A stretch of 30,297 bases of DNA, from contig CAZDXQ010000048.1 in NCBI GenBank assembly GCA_964509545.1, forward strand, positions 1 to 30,297, in the 5' to 3' direction. The position numbers and the translations under genes were made by a program. Position 1 is the stretch's first letter, and each line of letters opens with the position of its first letter. Below the pieces are notes generated by a model. That model saw nothing but the letters and a program-made list of their open reading frames with translations, had not been told where the DNA came from and did no database searches. The DNA is from JADJWR01 sp964509545. Its GTDB lineage: Bacteria > Pseudomonadota > Gammaproteobacteria > Burkholderiales > Burkholderiaceae_F. Of this stretch, positions 9,659 through 18,832 are shown in pieces.

Positions 9659-10210
9659 TCAGGCGGCCCGGCGCGCCGGCGCCATGGGGAAGTCGATATC
9701 GGTTTGCGCCACCTCGTTGACGTAATTGGTCCAGGTGTTGAGCGCGACGTGCTGCACGATTTCGATGATCTGCGCGTCGTCGTAGCCGGCGGCTCTCACT
9801 GCGGCGAGATCCTCCGGCCGGATGTGGCCGCGCTCGCGCGCTACCGAGGCCGCGAACCGCACGGCCGCGTCCGCTTTCCCTTCGCGCGAGCCGCCGGCGC
9901 GGTTCGCCGCGATCTCCGCGTCGTCGAGCCCGGTGCGCTTTTTCGCCAGATAGGTGTGCGCAGCAAGGCAGTAGTTGCAGCCGTTGACCTCGGCGACGGC
10001 CAGCGCGATGCGTTCGCGCGTCGCCGCCGGCAGGGCGCCTTTGCCGAGCGCGCCGTGCATGCCGAGGTAACCCTCAAGCGCCGCCGGGCTGTTGGCGACC
10101 AGGCGGAAGAGATTCGGAACCACGCCGAGCTGCTTCCTGACGGCTTCGAGCAGCGGGCGCGAGCCGGCGGGAGCGGAATCGATCGTGGCGGGCGTTGGGA
10201 TGCGGGACAT
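9659..10210 (-). CDS. Carboxymuconolactone decarboxylase/AhpD-fold protein
   Basis: This 183-residue all-helical protein carries the AhpD-type catalytic motif in EVNGCNYCLAAHTYLAKK, with a CxxC pair and the following His. Members are thiol-dependent peroxidase partners or decarboxylase-like enzymes, and those near LysR regulators are often induced by electrophiles or oxidants. The ATG (complement of CAT, 10208-10210) follows GGAG by a good distance; upstream in-frame sequence shows no conserved character. It is the first gene of a two-gene operon with the PNPOx-fold gene and is transcribed away from the LysR gene. That pairing suggests a small redox-stress response module controlled by the regulator. 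Confidence 0.85.
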   Translation of the reverse strand: MSRIPTPATIDSAPAGSRPLLEAVRKQLGVVPNLFRLVANSPAALEGYLGMHGALGKGALPAATRERIALAVAEVNGCNYCLAAHTYLAKKRTGLDDAEIAANRAGGSREGKADAAVRFAASVARERGHIRPEDLAAVRAAGYDDAQIIEIVQHVALNTWTNYVNEVAQTDIDFPMAPARRAA

Positions 10211-10346
10211 GTTCAACTCTCCTGTCGGGGGGGCAGCCGACCCATTCGGCTGCTTTTCCATACGGCGATGATGATTTATGCGGACGAACCAATAAATGGT
10301 GCAGCAATTACTTGATTAATACGAAAAACAAATAAATACTCGTTGC
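10211..10346. promoter_or_regulatory. Divergent promoter region between the CMD and lysR genes
   Basis: This 136-bp spacer turns AT-rich near 10265-10340, unlike the surrounding DNA. It contains TTGATT (10312-10317) and a -10-like AATACT 17 bp later on the plus strand, which would put transcription close to the lysR ATG. ATTA and TAAT flank six bases at about 10307-10320, a possible LysR-type T-N11-A half-site. The elements are suggestive only. Confidence 0.4.
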
Positions 10347-11246
10347 ATGGACAGGCTTCGAGCCATGCAGGTGTTCGTGCGCATCGTCGAATCGGGCAGC
10401 CTCACGGCCGCGGCGGACGCGCTCGGCGTCTCGGTGCCCTCGGTGGTCCGTTCACTGGCTGCGCTCGAGCGCGCCGTAGGCGTGCGTCTGCTGAACCGCA
10501 CGACGCGGCGCTCGTCGCTTTCCGACGAAGGCCGCGAGTACTACGAACGCTGCCGGCGGGTGTTGTCCGAAGTGGAAGCGGCAGACGCCGCCCTTTCGGC
10601 ACGACAGGTTGAGCCGAAGGGGCGCCTGCGTTTGACCGTACCGGTCATGTACGGCCGCCTGCGCGTCGCGCCGATCGTCACGGAGTTCGTCGCGAAGTAT
10701 CCGGGCGTCGAGGTGGAACTTCTGTTGCTCGACCGCGTCGTCGACCTCGTGGAGGAGGGAATCGACGCGGCCATCCGCATCTCGAGCTTGCCCGAGTCTT
10801 CCCTCGTGGCGCTTCGAATCGGCGAAACCCGCCGAGTGCTGTGTGCAGCCCCCGCCTACCTGAGGCAAGCCGGAGTGCCAAAGACGCCCGCGGAGCTCGC
10901 CGGCCACCGGTGCATCCTCTTTACCGGCCTCACCAGCAGTAATGAATGGTCATTCGCAGGCGAGCCGCCGACGCGTGTTCCGATCCGCCCTGTGTTGCGC
11001 ACCAACCAGTTCGATGTCGCGATCGACGCGGTCCTCGAAGGACTCGGCTGCGGGCAGTTCCTTTGCTACCAGGTCGAAGCGCTCACGCAGAGAATGAAGC
11101 TCAGGCGAATCCTCGAAAGGTTCGAACCGCTTCCGGTGCCCATCCAGATTGTTTACCCGCACGCGCGGCTCTTGTCGCCGAATGTGCGGGCGTTCGTGGA
11201 CATGGCGGTTGCTCGCCTTCGGGCGCGTCGTTCGCCTACCGCTTGA
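10347..11246 (+). CDS. LysR-family transcriptional regulator
   Basis: This 299-residue protein has the LysR architecture. The N-terminal winged helix-turn-helix spans about residues 1-60 (MQVFVRIVESGSLTAAADAL, then SVPSVVRSLAALERAVGVRL and LLNRTTRRSSLSDEG). A linker helix and a periplasmic-binding-like effector domain follow from about residue 90. The start ATG gives the usual MDRLRAMQVF opening; a second ATG six codons on is less likely, and neither has a clear ribosome-binding site. It resembles the CrgA/DmlR-type subgroup that controls adjacent divergent operons. The likely target is the divergent CMD-PNPOx operon, and autoregulation is expected. The effector is unknown. Confidence 0.9.
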   Translation: MDRLRAMQVFVRIVESGSLTAAADALGVSVPSVVRSLAALERAVGVRLLNRTTRRSSLSDEGREYYERCRRVLSEVEAADAALSARQVEPKGRLRLTVPVMYGRLRVAPIVTEFVAKYPGVEVELLLLDRVVDLVEEGIDAAIRISSLPESSLVALRIGETRRVLCAAPAYLRQAGVPKTPAELAGHRCILFTGLTSSNEWSFAGEPPTRVPIRPVLRTNQFDVAIDAVLEGLGCGQFLCYQVEALTQRMKLRRILERFEPLPVPIQIVYPHARLLSPNVRAFVDMAVARLRARRSPTA

Positions 11247-12140
11247 CAGTCGACGCGCTCCCGCCGGTCGCAGCCGCTGGACCGCCTTCGCGCTGACGTT
11301 CGATTCGCGCTTGGGGCGAAGCGAGTTGCGGCGAGCGCAACTGCTTGCACTCGCCCCCGCGAAGCCGGCCGTGCCTGCGAGCGCGGCCGTGCGACGGCCC
11401 GGCGCGCTTAAGGCGGGGCGCCAAGAACGCGTGTGCCACCGGCCAACGGCTTGCAAGGTTACGCTGGGCGTTGCCGAGCTGCATCGCTATCACGTCTCTT
11501 GATGGCGGGCGCCACAGCATGGGGTACAGGGCTTCCTCACCGCCGTCGGGATCTACGACCTCCGCGGCGGGAAAGCCAGGCAGGGCGATGACGACAAGGC
11601 TCACGACGTGCCGTCACGTTGGCGGCGTTTCGCTGTGCGTCGCAATCGCCTCGCGCACGATCGCGCTCGTGGGGTCACGCCCGAAGGCGTTGACGTCGCC
11701 GCCGCCGCGTCGCCGTTGGACGGATCGACGCGAACCGCCCCGGCTCGCTGATGCGGACATGCCCTCCCGGCTCTGGCCGCCTCTGACTGCGGCTCAGCTG
11801 GTGCGGCCGCTGTTGCGTTGCACATGGCGTTCCTGCGGGAATCGCCTCCGCCTCGTCCTGCCTCGACGCGCGGGAGCCCGCGACGACGACGGTGCCGCCG
11901 ACCTTTACGCGACGTTGGATTCTCCTGATCCGAATCAAGAAGACCCGACGCCGATTTTGCCGATACTCTCGCCCACGGCGAAGTGCCGCAACCGGTAAGG
12001 GTATGCGGGGGCATGCGAGGCGCGTTTGGCAACGGCGCACTCGCGGCCTTCGGTGCGCGGTGGCCGGCTGCGCTTCGCTGACCCCGTCCGGTTCGCTTCG
12101 CCGAGCCGCAAGCCACCGCCCAGCGCTGACAGGAAGGCAT
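11247..12140. other. Gene-poor region of about 890 bp
   Basis: Open frames exist on both strands, as expected at this GC content, but their translations are Arg/Pro/Ala-rich and none has a recognisable domain or a good ribosome-binding site. A minus-strand frame at 11236-11604 contains a less biased segment (MSLVVIALPGFPAAEVVDPD and downstream) that might be remnant coding sequence. A second minus-strand frame encodes a short piece, SAIVREAIATHSETPPT, that shares a 24-bp exact match with the 3' part of fdsD. No cytochrome c (CxxCH) gene is present before the FccB-like gene. It may be degraded DNA. Confidence 0.4.
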
Positions 12141-13412
12141 ATGGAGACCATGAAGAAGACCGGTTGGAACAAGCGTCGCACGCTGCTGAAGTGGGCCGCT
12201 GCCGCGGCGCCCGCTTCTTTGATCGGGTGCGCCGCCGTCGGTACTTCGGCGCGGCCGCAGGTGGTCGTGGTGGGCGGCGGCTGGGGAGGCCTGGGCGCGG
12301 TGCGCACGCTGGCCTCGAGCGGCAAAGTGGACATCACGCTGGTCGAGCCCAACGACAGCTTCATGTCCTGCCCGCTCAGCGTCCTGTACGTCGCGGGCAT
12401 TGCGCCGGCCAGCGATTTCCAGCGCAGCTACGGCGTCATCGATTCGCTCGGTGTGCGTCGGCTCAAGGAGCGCGTCGTCGAAATCGACCGTGCCGGGCGG
12501 TCGGTAAAGACGGCCAGCCAGAGCATCCGCTACGACTTCCTCGTCCTGGCGACCGGCGTCGAATACATGGAAGAGCAGCTGCCCGGCTACGCGGCCGCGC
12601 GCGAGCAGTTCCCGGTCGGCTTCCGCGCCTTCGAGCAGTCGGCGGTGCAGCGCCAGGTCGCCGCCTTCCTCGATAAAGGCGGCAACTTCGTCATCACGGT
12701 GCCGAAGCCGCCCTACCGCTGCCCGCCGGCCCCTTACGAGCGCGCCTGCATGGTCGCCGAGCGCATGAAGGACAAGGGCACCAAGGGCAAGATCATCGTC
12801 GTCGATGCCAACCCGAATCCGATGCCGCCGCCGCTAGCCAAGCCGATGGAAACGGCAATGCGCGAGCTCTACAGCGGGCAGATCGAGTACCTGAAGGCGG
12901 TCGATACGAAGTCGATCGATGCCGGCCGGAAGGTGCTGGCGACCGACAAAGGCGACATCCCGTTCGCGCACGCCAACATCATCCTGCCGATGCGCGCGCC
13001 TGGCCTGATTCGCCAGGCCGGTCTCGGCGGGCGCTGGGCCGAAGTGACGCTGCCGACGTTCCAGAGCAAGATTGACGAGAAGATCTTCGTCGTCGGCGAC
13101 TCGCAGGGCGCGCCGCTGCCGAAGAGCGGCCACATCGCCTTCGGCGCCGGCCAGCAGGTCGGCGAGCAGATCCTGGCCACGCTGGCGGGCAAGTACAAGG
13201 CGGCCGGCCTCGGCGAGAACGTCAACTTGCCGGCAGCGATCTGCTGGGGCAAGGTTTCGCGCACGCAGGCCATCATGATCAACGTGACGGCGAGCGTGAC
13301 TGTCGGCGACGCGCCCCAGGTGAAGTATCAGGTCGACCCTGCCGCCAACGCCGCTTCGAGCAAGGGCGCCATGGAGTGGGGCAAGAACATGTGGCAGGCG
13401 ATGCTGGGCTAG
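12141..13412 (+). CDS. FccB/SoxF-like sulfide dehydrogenase flavoprotein, Tat-exported
   Basis: This 423-residue flavoprotein of the flavocytochrome c sulfide dehydrogenase/sulfide:quinone reductase group has an N-terminal twin-arginine signal (NKRRTLLKW) with hydrophobic stretch. The signal ends in LIGC (Cys30), so a lipid anchor is possible. The FAD-binding dinucleotide motif VVGGGWGGLGA (about 44-54) follows, then ATGVEY and the second FAD motif IFVVGDSQG (about 315-323). Cys194 in PYRCPPAPYE matches one redox-active cysteine; Cys368 (AICWGK) is a candidate for the other. The enzyme would oxidise sulfide in the periplasm and pass electrons to cytochrome c. No fccA gene lies beside it. AGGA (12131-12134) supports the ATG at 12141; ATG 12150 is an alternative. 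Confidence 0.78.
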   Translation: METMKKTGWNKRRTLLKWAAAAAPASLIGCAAVGTSARPQVVVVGGGWGGLGAVRTLASSGKVDITLVEPNDSFMSCPLSVLYVAGIAPASDFQRSYGVIDSLGVRRLKERVVEIDRAGRSVKTASQSIRYDFLVLATGVEYMEEQLPGYAAAREQFPVGFRAFEQSAVQRQVAAFLDKGGNFVITVPKPPYRCPPAPYERACMVAERMKDKGTKGKIIVVDANPNPMPPPLAKPMETAMRELYSGQIEYLKAVDTKSIDAGRKVLATDKGDIPFAHANIILPMRAPGLIRQAGLGGRWAEVTLPTFQSKIDEKIFVVGDSQGAPLPKSGHIAFGAGQQVGEQILATLAGKYKAAGLGENVNLPAAICWGKVSRTQAIMINVTASVTVGDAPQVKYQVDPAANAASSKGAMEWGKNMWQAMLG

Positions 13413-13590
13413 ACCGCGGGTCGATGCAGCCCCGGACGGCACGCAAGCGCCGGATGTCCGCATTCGCGAGGATCCGGCACCGCTGCTCAAGAGCCGCCGC
13501 GCTTCGTGGGCGCTTGGAAGCCAGCCCATGAGGCGAGCACGCCTGGCGTGACGGTGTGGCGAATACGCTGGCCGCGCAAGGGGCCGATGG

Positions 13591-13827
13591 TCAGGATGGG
13601 CGGCGGGGCACCAGCGCCTGCCGATTCGCCGCGATCGCCTCGCGCACGATCGCGCTCAGCCCTTCGCCGCCGCGCTCTACATGGGCGACGATCTGGCGCC
13701 GCATGCGCGGCTCCCAGAAGCGCTGCAAATGGCCGGCGATGCCAGCCTGCGCCTCCGTCGCGTCGGGCAGCGCGGCGAAGAACTCGCCGATGCGGTTGGC
13801 CATCTTAACCAGGTTGTCTATGTCCAT
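13591..13827 (-). CDS. fdsD: NAD-dependent formate dehydrogenase delta subunit
   Basis: This 78-residue protein starts three bases after the fdsA stop codon. It has the features of the FdsD family: an N-terminal helix with LVKMANRIGEFFAALPD, then HLQRFWEPRMRRQIVAHV and a C-terminal helix SAIVREAIAANRQAL. FdsD is a small cytoplasmic accessory subunit needed for stable, active enzyme, probably in assembly or cofactor handling of FdsA. It is the last gene of the minus-strand formate dehydrogenase operon. No fdsC (FdhD sulfurtransferase) gene lies between fdsA and fdsD, unlike the Cupriavidus order fdsGBACD. Confidence 0.9.
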   Translation of the reverse strand: MDIDNLVKMANRIGEFFAALPDATEAQAGIAGHLQRFWEPRMRRQIVAHVERGGEGLSAIVREAIAANRQALVPRRPS

Positions 13828-13830
13828 CGC

Positions 13831-16752
13831 TTACTTCACCGGCACTTCGTCGGCGTGCCGCCGTTGCCGGAACAGCCGCTCCTGCTCGGCGGCAAAGCGC
13901 CGGTAGCGCCGCTGCCATTCGGACGGCTGCGTCACCTTTGACACCTGCACCGCGGTCACCTTGTATTCGGGGCAGTTGGTGGCCCAGTCGGAACTGTCGG
14001 TGGTGATGACGTTGGCGCCGCTCTCCGGGAAGTGGAAGGTGGTGTAGACGACGCCGGCGGCGACGCGGTCGGTCACCATGGCGCGCAGCACGGTCTGCCC
14101 GGCGCGGCTTTCGATACCGACCCAGTCACTGTGGCGGATGCCTCGCGCCTCGGCATCAAGCGGGTGGATCTCGAGCCGGTCCTCGTCGTGCCAGCGGACG
14201 TTCTCGGTGCGCCGAGTTTGTGCGCCGACGTTGTACTGGCTGAGCACGCGGCCGGTGGTCAGCAGCAGCGGGTACCGGCGCGTGCTCCTCTCGTCGCTCG
14301 GCACGTAGCGGGTGATGAAGAATTTCCCCTTGCCGCGGACGAAGGCGCCGACGTGCATCGTCGGCGTGCCTTCCGGCGCCGCGTCGTTGCACGGCCACTG
14401 GATGCTGCCGAGGCGGTCGAGCTTCTCGTAGGTGACGCCGGCGAAGGTCGGGGTGAGTGCCGCGATCTCTTCCATGATCTCGCTCGGGTGCGCGTAGCGC
14501 ATCGGATAGCCGAGCGCGTCGGCGAGCAGTTGCGTCACCTCCCAGTCGGCATGGCCGGCGAGCGGCTCCATGACCTTGCGCACGCGCGAAATGCGGCGCT
14601 CGGCGTTGGTGAAGGTGCCGTCCTTCTCCAGAAACGACGATCCGGGCAGGAACACGTGCGCGTAGCGGGCGGTCTCGTTCAGGAAGATGTCCTGCACGAT
14701 CACGCAGTCCATGGCGGAGAGTGCCTCGGCCACATGCTGCGTGTTCGGATCCGACTGCACCAGGTCCTCGCCCTGGCAGTACAGGCCGCGGAAGCTGCCG
14801 TCGAGCGCGGCCTCGAACATGTTGGGGATACGCAGGCCCGGCTCCGGCTGCAGCGGCACGCCCCAGGCCGATTCGAACTGGCCGCGCACCGTCGCATCCG
14901 AGATGTGCCGGTAGCCGGGCAGTTCGTGCGGGAACGAGCCCATGTCGCACGAGCCCTGCACGTTGTTCTGGCCGCGCAGCGGATTCACGCCCACGCCCTC
15001 GCGGCCGACGTTGCCGGTGGCCATCGCCAGGTTGGCGATGCCCATCACCATGGTCGAGCCCTGTGCGTGCTCGGTGACGCCCAGCCCGTAGTAGATGGCG
15101 GCGTTGTTCCGTCCGTCGACACCGGTGGCATACAGCCGCGCCGCGCCGCGCACGAGAGGCGCCGGCACGCCGGAATGCTGCTCCATGGCTTCGGGCGAGT
15201 TCTCCGGCGCGGCGACGAAATCGCGCCACTGCGCGAAAGCCTTGTCCTCGCAGCGTTCGGCGATGAAGGCCTCGTTCAGCAGCCCTTCGGTGACGATCAC
15301 GTGCGCCAGCGCATTGATCACCGCGACGTTGGTGCCGGGCCTCAGTTGAAGATGAAAATCCGCCTTCACGTGCACCGAGTCGACGAGATCGATGCGGCGC
15401 GGATCGACGACGATCAGTCTTGCCCCCTGGCGTAGCCGCCGCTTCAGCCGCGAGGCAAACACCGGATGGCCCTCGGTCGGATTGGCGCCGATCACCATGA
15501 TCACGTCGGCCTTGTCGACCGAGCGGAATTCCTGCGTGCCGGCCGATTCACCGAGCGTCTGCTTCAGCCCGTAGCCGGTCGGCGAATGGCACACGCGGGC
15601 GCAGGTGTCGACGTTGTTGTTGCCAAAGGCGGCGCGCACCAGTTTCTGCACCAGGTAGGTTTCCTCGTTGGTGCAGCGGCTGGAGGTGATGCCGCCGATC
15701 GAGTCGCGGCCATATTTCGCCTGGATCTCGCGCAGCCGACGCGCGGCAAAGCTGATCGCCTCCGTCCAGCTCACTTCGCGCCAGGGTTCGCTGATGCGGT
15801 CGCGGATCATCGGTTTCGTGACCCGGTCCGGGTGCGTCGCGTAACCCCAGGCGAAGCGACCCTTGACGCAGGCGTGGCCTTCGTTGGCGCGGCCGTGCTT
15901 GTACGGCACCATGCGCACGACCTCGAACGACGGCCCTTCGCCGCGCATCTCGGCCTTGAAAGAGCAGCCGACGCCGCAGTAGGCGCAGGTCGTGACCGCC
16001 GTCCTTTCCGGGAGACCGAGCGCAAGCACCGATTTCTCCAGCAGCGAGCCGGTCGGGCAGGCGGCCACACAGGCGCCGCAGGAAACGCACTCGGAGGCCA
16101 TGAACGGCTGCTCCTGGCCGGCGGCGATGCGCGAGGCGAAGCCGCGGCCGGCGACCGTCAGCGCATAGGTGCCCTGGATGTCCTCGCAGGCGCGCACGCA
16201 GCGGTAGCAGACGATGCAGCGCGCCGGGTCGTAGGCGAAGTACGGATTCGACTCGTCGCGGGTCTCGGCCAGATGCGTGCGTCCGCCGCCATAGCGAGCG
16301 TCGCTCGCGCCGAGCGACCGCGCCAGCGCGCGCAGCGCGTTGGTTCCGGGCACTTCGTCTTCGGACGGGTGATCCGACAGGTAAAGCTCGACCACGCCGC
16401 GGCGCAGCTGATCAAGCTTGTCCGAACGCGTGCGCACCTTCATGCCGGCTTCGACCGGCGTCGTGCACGAGGCCGGGTAGCCCTTGCGGCCGTCGATCTC
16501 GACCAGGCACACACGGCAGGAGCCGAAGGCCTCCAGCGAATCGGTGGCACAGAGCTTCGGCACGTCGAAGCCGGCTTCGAGCGCGGCGCGCATCACCGAG
16601 GTGCCGGCCGGCACCGTGACGTCGCGGCCGTCGATGGCCAGCGTCACCGGCGCGCCGGCACGCGCGGGCGTGCCGTAGTCGGTGTCGTCGAAACCTCGGG
16701 GAAGCAGGCCCGCGTCGGTGTCAGCGGGCCGGCGCAGTTCGGTCGTCTGCAT
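13831..16752 (-). CDS. fdsA: NAD-dependent formate dehydrogenase catalytic alpha subunit
   Basis: This 973-residue molybdoenzyme oxidises formate to CO2 in the cytoplasm. In order it has an NuoG-like [2Fe-2S] domain (Cys68, 79, 82, 96), two ferredoxin-type [4Fe-4S] sets (Cys179/182/185/189 and Cys222/225/228/232), the catalytic-domain [4Fe-4S] site (Cys256, 259, 263, 295) and the bis-MGD fold. Cys388 in RVCHSPTGYGL is the molybdenum ligand, next to His389. The molydopterin-binding C-terminal domain includes TTGRVLSQYN and SDWVGIESRAG. The length matches Cupriavidus and Rhodobacter FdsA. No Tat signal is seen. The start overlaps the fdsGB end by 32 bp, indicating coupling. It supplies NADH or, in reverse, could fix CO2. 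Confidence 0.95.
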   Translation of the reverse strand: MQTTELRRPADTDAGLLPRGFDDTDYGTPARAGAPVTLAIDGRDVTVPAGTSVMRAALEAGFDVPKLCATDSLEAFGSCRVCLVEIDGRKGYPASCTTPVEAGMKVRTRSDKLDQLRRGVVELYLSDHPSEDEVPGTNALRALARSLGASDARYGGGRTHLAETRDESNPYFAYDPARCIVCYRCVRACEDIQGTYALTVAGRGFASRIAAGQEQPFMASECVSCGACVAACPTGSLLEKSVLALGLPERTAVTTCAYCGVGCSFKAEMRGEGPSFEVVRMVPYKHGRANEGHACVKGRFAWGYATHPDRVTKPMIRDRISEPWREVSWTEAISFAARRLREIQAKYGRDSIGGITSSRCTNEETYLVQKLVRAAFGNNNVDTCARVCHSPTGYGLKQTLGESAGTQEFRSVDKADVIMVIGANPTEGHPVFASRLKRRLRQGARLIVVDPRRIDLVDSVHVKADFHLQLRPGTNVAVINALAHVIVTEGLLNEAFIAERCEDKAFAQWRDFVAAPENSPEAMEQHSGVPAPLVRGAARLYATGVDGRNNAAIYYGLGVTEHAQGSTMVMGIANLAMATGNVGREGVGVNPLRGQNNVQGSCDMGSFPHELPGYRHISDATVRGQFESAWGVPLQPEPGLRIPNMFEAALDGSFRGLYCQGEDLVQSDPNTQHVAEALSAMDCVIVQDIFLNETARYAHVFLPGSSFLEKDGTFTNAERRISRVRKVMEPLAGHADWEVTQLLADALGYPMRYAHPSEIMEEIAALTPTFAGVTYEKLDRLGSIQWPCNDAAPEGTPTMHVGAFVRGKGKFFITRYVPSDERSTRRYPLLLTTGRVLSQYNVGAQTRRTENVRWHDEDRLEIHPLDAEARGIRHSDWVGIESRAGQTVLRAMVTDRVAAGVVYTTFHFPESGANVITTDSSDWATNCPEYKVTAVQVSKVTQPSEWQRRYRRFAAEQERLFRQRRHADEVPVK

Positions 16753-18832
16753 CTTCGACTCCTGCTCCGAAGTCTTCCGGATAGTGGTCCAGCGCGGAGA
16801 GCACCGGATACGGCGTCATTGCGCCCATCGCGCACAGCGAACCGTGCAGCATGGTGTCGGCGAGTTCGCGCAGCAGCACGATCTGCCGCGGCCGGTCGCG
16901 GCCCGCGCGGATCCGGTCGATGATCTCGGCGCCTCGCACCGAGCCGATGCGGCAGGGCGTGCACTTGCCGCAGGACTCCAGCGCGCAGAACTCCATGGCG
17001 AAACGCGCCATCTTTGCCATGTCGACGGTGTTGTCGTGCACCACGACGCCGCCGTGGCCGAGCATCGCGCCGAACTTCGCATATTCCTCATAGTCGAGCG
17101 GCGTGTCCCACTGGCTTTCAGGCACGTACGCGCCGAGCGGCCCGCCGACCTGCACGGCGCGGATCGGCCGGCCGCAGGCGCTGCCGCCGCCGTAGGCGAA
17201 CAGCAGTTCGCGCAGGCTGGCGCCGAATGCCAGTTCGACCAGCCCGCCGCGGCGGATGTTTCCCGCCAGCTGCACGGTCAGCGTGCCGCGCGAGCGACCG
17301 ATGCCGTAATCGCGGTGAAAGGCCGCCCCGCGGGCGAGGATGATCGGCACCGTGGCCAGCGTGACCACGTTGTTGACCACCGTCGGCTGGCCGAACAGCC
17401 CGGCGATCGCCGGCAGCGGCGGCTTGGCGCGCACGATGCCGCGCTTGCCTTCGAGGCTTTCGAGCAGCGCCGTTTCCTCGCCGCAGATGTAGGCGCCGGC
17501 GCCCATCCGCACCTCGATGTCGAAAGCCTTGCCGCTGCCGAGGATGTCGGCGCCGAGGTGGCCGGCTTCACGCGCAGTGCCGATCGCGGCTTCGAGCGCG
17601 GCGACCGAATGCGGATACTCGCTGCGAACGTAGATGTAACCCTGCGTGGCGCCGACGGCGATGCCGGCGATGGTCATGCCCTCGATGATCGAAAATGGGT
17701 CGCTTTCCATCAGCAGGCGGTCGGCGAAGCTGCCGGAGTCGCCTTCGTCGGCGTTGCAGACGATGTATTTCTGCGCGCCTGGTGCCCGCGCCGCCGTCTG
17801 CCACTTGATGCCGGTGGGAAACGCGGCGCCGCCGCGGCCGCGCAAGCCGGATTCGGTCACCTCGGCGACGACGGCCTCGGGCGCCATCGCCAGCGCGCGG
17901 CGCAGTCCGGCGTAGCCTTCGTGCGCCTCGTAATCGGCGAGCGAGCGCGGGTCGGTCAAGCCGATGCGGGCGAAGGTCAGCCGCTGCTGCGATTTCAGCC
18001 ACGGCAGTTCGTCGACCGGCCCCAGCAGCAGCGGATGGGCGCCGCCGTCGAGGAAGCCCGCAGCGAACAACGCGTCGACGTCGGCCACGGATACCGGACC
18101 GTAGCCGATGCGGCCGGCGCCGGTGGCGACTTCGACCAGCGGCTCCAGCCAGAACAGGCCGCGCGAACCGTTGCGCACGAGCCGGATCTCGATGCCGCGC
18201 GCAGCGGCCTCACTCGCGATGGCGGCGGCGAGTTCGTCGGCGCCGACCGCGAGCGCGGTCGAGTCGCGCGGCACGTAGACCGTCGCCGCCGACCGGCGGC
18301 TGCTCTGCGGCTCGGCGCGCATTGCCGGCGCCGGCGGAGCGTCTGCGGCAGCGACCAGTTCATCGAACCGCTGCGCCGTCACCCGCGCGTGCACGCGATC
18401 GCCGATCATCACCGCCGGCGCGTTGGCGCACTGGCCGAGGCAGTACACCGGTTCGAGGGAGAAGCGGCCGTCGTCGCTGCGTTCATGCGGCGCGCAGCGC
18501 AGCTTCGCCTGTGCGTGCGTCATCAGCGCCTCGGCCCCCATGCTGCGGCAGGCCTCGGCCTGGCAGACCTGCACGATGTGCCGGCCGGGCGCCTGCCGGC
18601 GGAAGTGGTGATAGAAGGTGACGACGCCATGCACCTCGGCGCGCGACAGGTTCAGCGCGCGCGCGATCGGCGCCACGCAGCCGTCCGGCAGGTGGCCGAG
18701 ACGCTGCTGCACATCGTGCAGCAGCGGCAGCAGCGCGCCGGGGCGGTGCGCGTGCCGTTCGATCGCTGCCTGCACCGCCTGCGCAATGGCGCCAGTGTCG
18801 GCCGCGTTCGGATCGGGCGGGGTGGAGTGCAT
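16721..18832 (-). CDS. Fused FdsG-FdsB diaphorase subunit of formate dehydrogenase
   Basis: This 703-residue subunit joins two proteins that are separate in Cupriavidus. Residues about 10-165 are FdsG/NuoE-like, with the [2Fe-2S] ligands Cys90, Cys95, Cys131 and Cys135. Residues about 180-270 form the FdsB-type N-terminal thioredoxin-like domain without cluster cysteines. Residues about 305-690 are FdsB/NuoF-like with the FMN/NADH loop GRGGAAFPTG (332-341), GAYICGEETALL and the [4Fe-4S] motif ESCGKCTPC (Cys621, 624, 627) plus Cys667. It carries electrons from FdsA through FMN to NAD+. Fused forms are known, as in Methylobacterium FDH1. The ATG at 18832 gives a full NuoE domain, although no strong ribosome-binding site precedes it. 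Confidence 0.92.
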   Translation of the reverse strand: MHSTPPDPNAADTGAIAQAVQAAIERHAHRPGALLPLLHDVQQRLGHLPDGCVAPIARALNLSRAEVHGVVTFYHHFRRQAPGRHIVQVCQAEACRSMGAEALMTHAQAKLRCAPHERSDDGRFSLEPVYCLGQCANAPAVMIGDRVHARVTAQRFDELVAAADAPPAPAMRAEPQSSRRSAATVYVPRDSTALAVGADELAAAIASEAAARGIEIRLVRNGSRGLFWLEPLVEVATGAGRIGYGPVSVADVDALFAAGFLDGGAHPLLLGPVDELPWLKSQQRLTFARIGLTDPRSLADYEAHEGYAGLRRALAMAPEAVVAEVTESGLRGRGGAAFPTGIKWQTAARAPGAQKYIVCNADEGDSGSFADRLLMESDPFSIIEGMTIAGIAVGATQGYIYVRSEYPHSVAALEAAIGTAREAGHLGADILGSGKAFDIEVRMGAGAYICGEETALLESLEGKRGIVRAKPPLPAIAGLFGQPTVVNNVVTLATVPIILARGAAFHRDYGIGRSRGTLTVQLAGNIRRGGLVELAFGASLRELLFAYGGGSACGRPIRAVQVGGPLGAYVPESQWDTPLDYEEYAKFGAMLGHGGVVVHDNTVDMAKMARFAMEFCALESCGKCTPCRIGSVRGAEIIDRIRAGRDRPRQIVLLRELADTMLHGSLCAMGAMTPYPVLSALDHYPEDFGAGVEDADDRTAPAR

